Below, in pieces: positions 62,459 through 64,000 of a stretch of DNA of 64,000 nt; position 1 is the stretch's first letter, and each line of letters begins with the position of its first letter. Both the position numbers and the translations under genes were made by a program. This DNA is from Paraburkholderia aromaticivorans. Its GTDB lineage: Bacteria > Pseudomonadota > Gammaproteobacteria > Burkholderiales > Burkholderiaceae. The stretch spans positions 1,922,001 to 1,986,000 of the forward strand of contig NZ_CP051514.1 in the NCBI RefSeq assembly GCF_012689525.1, read 5' to 3'. The notes under the pieces were generated by a model. It made no database searches and was not told where the DNA came from. It was given only the letters and a program-made list of their open reading frames with translations.

Positions 62459-62983
62459 ATGAACGCGATCGACACAAGCATGTTTGAACGGCATTCGAAG
62501 CATGCCGGCAGTGCCACCCGGCACGCCGATGCGGAGGCGGCTCAGCCGATGGACATCATTTTCATCGAGGGATTCACAGGCGAAACCGTGATCGGCATCG
62601 ACCCGGAAGAGCTGCATCAACCGCAGCCGGTGCAGATCGATCTATGGGCCGGCTTGCCGCGAAGTCTCGCGTGCGACACGGACCAGATTCTCGACACGAT
62701 CGACTACGGCCGGGTGCACGGCGCGCTGCAAACCTTGCTGGCGGACCATGGCGTGCAGTTGCTCGAAGCGCTGGCCGAGGCGATTGCGCAGATGCTGCTC
62801 GTCGACTTCGGCGCGCACTGGGCGCGGGTCGCGCTCGTGAAGCCGCACAAGTTTCCGAATGTGAAGGCGGTGGGGGTCGTGATTGAACGGCGCCGCCGCG
62901 AGGCCAGCAGCACACCGAGGCGCGAAGGTGCCGGTCTCGCGCTGCTCGGCGCCGGTATGTTTCCGCCGGAGAACGCTTTGTGA
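62459..62983 (+). CDS. Dihydroneopterin-aldolase-like protein of the H4MPT cluster
   Basis: This 174-residue protein has a FolB-type T-fold core from about residue 31 (MDIIFIEGFTGETVIGIDPE). The motif DTIDYGRVHGALQTLLADHG and VKPHKFPNVKAVGVVIERRR correspond to the FolB active site region. An N-terminal 30-residue extension and a C-terminal tail are not in FolB. ATG 62459 with AGGAG upstream is preferred. Together with the DHPS-like and DmrX-like genes it should serve H4MPT rather than folate synthesis. Confidence 0.85.
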   Translation: MNAIDTSMFERHSKHAGSATRHADAEAAQPMDIIFIEGFTGETVIGIDPEELHQPQPVQIDLWAGLPRSLACDTDQILDTIDYGRVHGALQTLLADHGVQLLEALAEAIAQMLLVDFGAHWARVALVKPHKFPNVKAVGVVIERRRREASSTPRREGAGLALLGAGMFPPENAL

Positions 62984-63032
62984 AGAGAGCAGGGCCGCGT
63001 GCCATCGCACGCGGTGGTTCTGCTGGCGAGGC

Positions 63033-63935
63033 TCACGTGTGTACGCGAGGAAACGGCAGTTGCATCAACGACGGGTCAAGGCACGCGGCGGCAAAGAGTG
63101 TCGCCACGGTAAGGTCCGCGCTGGTGCCAGGATTGATCCCGTCTGACTTCAGCGCGTTGTCCCATGCTTCGAGTGCATGCGGATCAAGCGGGCCCTGCGT
63201 GGCTTGCGTGAGCCAGCCAACGGCTTCGCGCATCACCCACTCTGCCCAGGCGAGTCCGTGTTTGCGCGCGATGTGCGAATCTGGCCATCGCGTGAGGAAC
63301 GCGAGCCATGTTGCGAGCACGGCGTCGGACAATGCGGACGGCGACCCACGCCGCGCCGCGAGCGTTGCATGAAACCGCGCAAGGCCGAAGCCCAGCACGT
63401 CGGCGAAATCGACTGCATATTGGCGCGCGATGCTGTCGCGGTCGGCGGCGAGGCGCATCGCCGCGCGCAGATCGATGGTCGGCGGTGCACCGACATTCTG
63501 GCTCGGCACTTTGCCGAGGCCGGCAGGGTTGGCCAGCGCTATTGCCCGATAGGCGGCGCTCGCATCGTCGACGCTCAATGCCGCAAGCACCCGTTGCAGC
63601 GCGAGACCGAGCGCAGCGGGCGAAGCCGGTTGCGTCTCAAAGGCGGCAGCAAGCGGCGCGCATAGCAGCACGATGCCGAGGTTCGTGTTACACCCGGCTG
63701 CCTCGTGTGTGCGCGAGATGGCGGCTTCAATCCGCGCACCGACCGGCGCACCGCGCTGCGCGAGCGGGCCGCATGCCGCGCGGGCGCTCGCCACGAAAAG
63801 ATCGGCGGTCATTCGGTGCCCCGGCGACGCGACACTGACGTTGCCCGGCTTCGCGCAGGCGACGTCCAGCTCGCAAGCCCACAGAAACGCCGCTTCGATC
63901 GCCGCGGTGGCCGCTGTGGCTGCTTGCGCGTTCAC
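63033..63935 (-). CDS. CitG/triphosphoribosyl-dephospho-CoA-synthase-like protein of the H4MPT cluster
   Basis: This 300-residue protein has the family segments CAKPGNVSVASPGHRMTADL, GCNTNLGIVLLCAPLAAAF and SDGINPGTSADLTVATLFAA. True CitG makes the citrate-lyase prosthetic-group precursor; no citrate lyase genes are present here. The family (COG1767) recurs in methylotroph and methanogen C1 clusters, where it may transfer a ribose-phosphate unit during H4MPT synthesis; this is inference. The start is GTG 63935, overlapping the stop of the upstream gene. Confidence 0.8.
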   Translation of the reverse strand: MNAQAATAATAAIEAAFLWACELDVACAKPGNVSVASPGHRMTADLFVASARAACGPLAQRGAPVGARIEAAISRTHEAAGCNTNLGIVLLCAPLAAAFETQPASPAALGLALQRVLAALSVDDASAAYRAIALANPAGLGKVPSQNVGAPPTIDLRAAMRLAADRDSIARQYAVDFADVLGFGLARFHATLAARRGSPSALSDAVLATWLAFLTRWPDSHIARKHGLAWAEWVMREAVGWLTQATQGPLDPHALEAWDNALKSDGINPGTSADLTVATLFAAACLDPSLMQLPFPRVHT

Positions 63936-64000
63936 GCAACCTCCGCATGCCGGATGTCGTGCGGCACGACGCGGGGACTTAGCGCGAGCTTGCGGTTCAG
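63932..64000 (-). CDS. C-terminal 22 codons of an unidentified gene (5' end outside window)
   Basis: The minus-strand frame entering at the window edge reads LNRKLALSPRVVPHDIRHAE then VA and stops at TGA (63932-63934). The stop overlaps the GTG of the CitG-like gene. Translational coupling suggests another H4MPT-pathway gene. The fragment is too short to identify. Confidence 0.5.
   Translation of the reverse strand: MNRKLALSPRVVPHDIRHAEVA

Noticed and set aside
1..64000. tRNA, rRNA, CRISPR arrays, prophage
   Set aside because: No cloverleaf-like, rRNA-like or spaced-repeat pattern and no phage structural genes were noticed by eye; a dedicated scan could still find small RNAs.

Overview
This window is high-GC and densely packed, with ATGA-type overlaps between operon genes. 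It carries an Omp32/OpcP-type trimeric porin, many LysR and GntR regulators and a betaproteobacterial-style set of C1 genes. Taken together this points to a methylotrophic member of the Burkholderiales, most likely Paraburkholderia or a close relative. The genus is inferred from protein style, not from a marker gene.

Left part (1-22 kb), mixed accessory functions. A class III nucleotide cyclase with SAM and AAA domains (cut by the window edge) is divergent from a SulP transporter that ends in STAS and cyclic-nucleotide-binding domains. A VapBC toxin-antitoxin pair, a cytochrome b561 and a VIT/CCC1 gene broken into an insertion-sequence remnant follow. Next come a lactate-dehydrogenase-like flavoenzyme, L-fuconate dehydratase, a GntR/FCD regulator and a four-gene sugar ABC transporter. 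At 14.4-15.6 kb lies debris: a 99-bp element with 17-bp inverted ends and the C-terminal stub of an aldehyde-oxidoreductase gene. After it come an HPP membrane protein, an NAD-dependent formate dehydrogenase with an apparent premature stop, its probable LysR regulator, a ferritin-like protein, a porin and a nitronate monooxygenase.

Central and right part (22.7-64 kb), a methylotrophy island. 22.7-26.2 kb holds an APC permease embedded among five small or unknown, mostly membrane-associated proteins; I propose it takes up an alkylamine. 26.3-37.8 kb encodes purU, N-methylglutamate dehydrogenase (mgdABCD), gamma-glutamylmethylamide synthetase (gmaS), N-methylglutamate synthase (mgsABC) and folD. 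This is the indirect route by which methylamine gives up its methyl group as a one-carbon folate. A PLP decarboxylase ends this block. 39.5-49.1 kb on the minus strand is a serine-cycle operon, glyA-sgaA-hprA-mtkA-mtkB-ppc-mclA, divergent from a CbbR/QscR-like LysR gene. 50.4-64 kb holds the formyltransferase/hydrolase complex (fhcBADC), methylofuran-synthesis genes (mfnD, mfnF, mfnE, mfnB) and several tetrahydromethanopterin-pathway genes (DHPS-like, DmrX-like flavoprotein, dihydroneopterin-aldolase-like, DUF447, HisA-like, CitG-like).

How it works together: methylamine plus glutamate gives gamma-glutamylmethylamide (GmaS), then N-methylglutamate (Mgs), which Mgd oxidises to glutamate and methylene-tetrahydrofolate. 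Methylene-folate either feeds GlyA and the serine cycle for assimilation, or passes through FolD and PurU to formate and then formate dehydrogenase for energy. Formaldehyde can be oxidised through the H4MPT/methylofuran branch. Glycerate kinase, formate-THF ligase, mtdA/fchA, fae, mtdB and mch are not in this window. I saw no tRNA, rRNA or CRISPR array.
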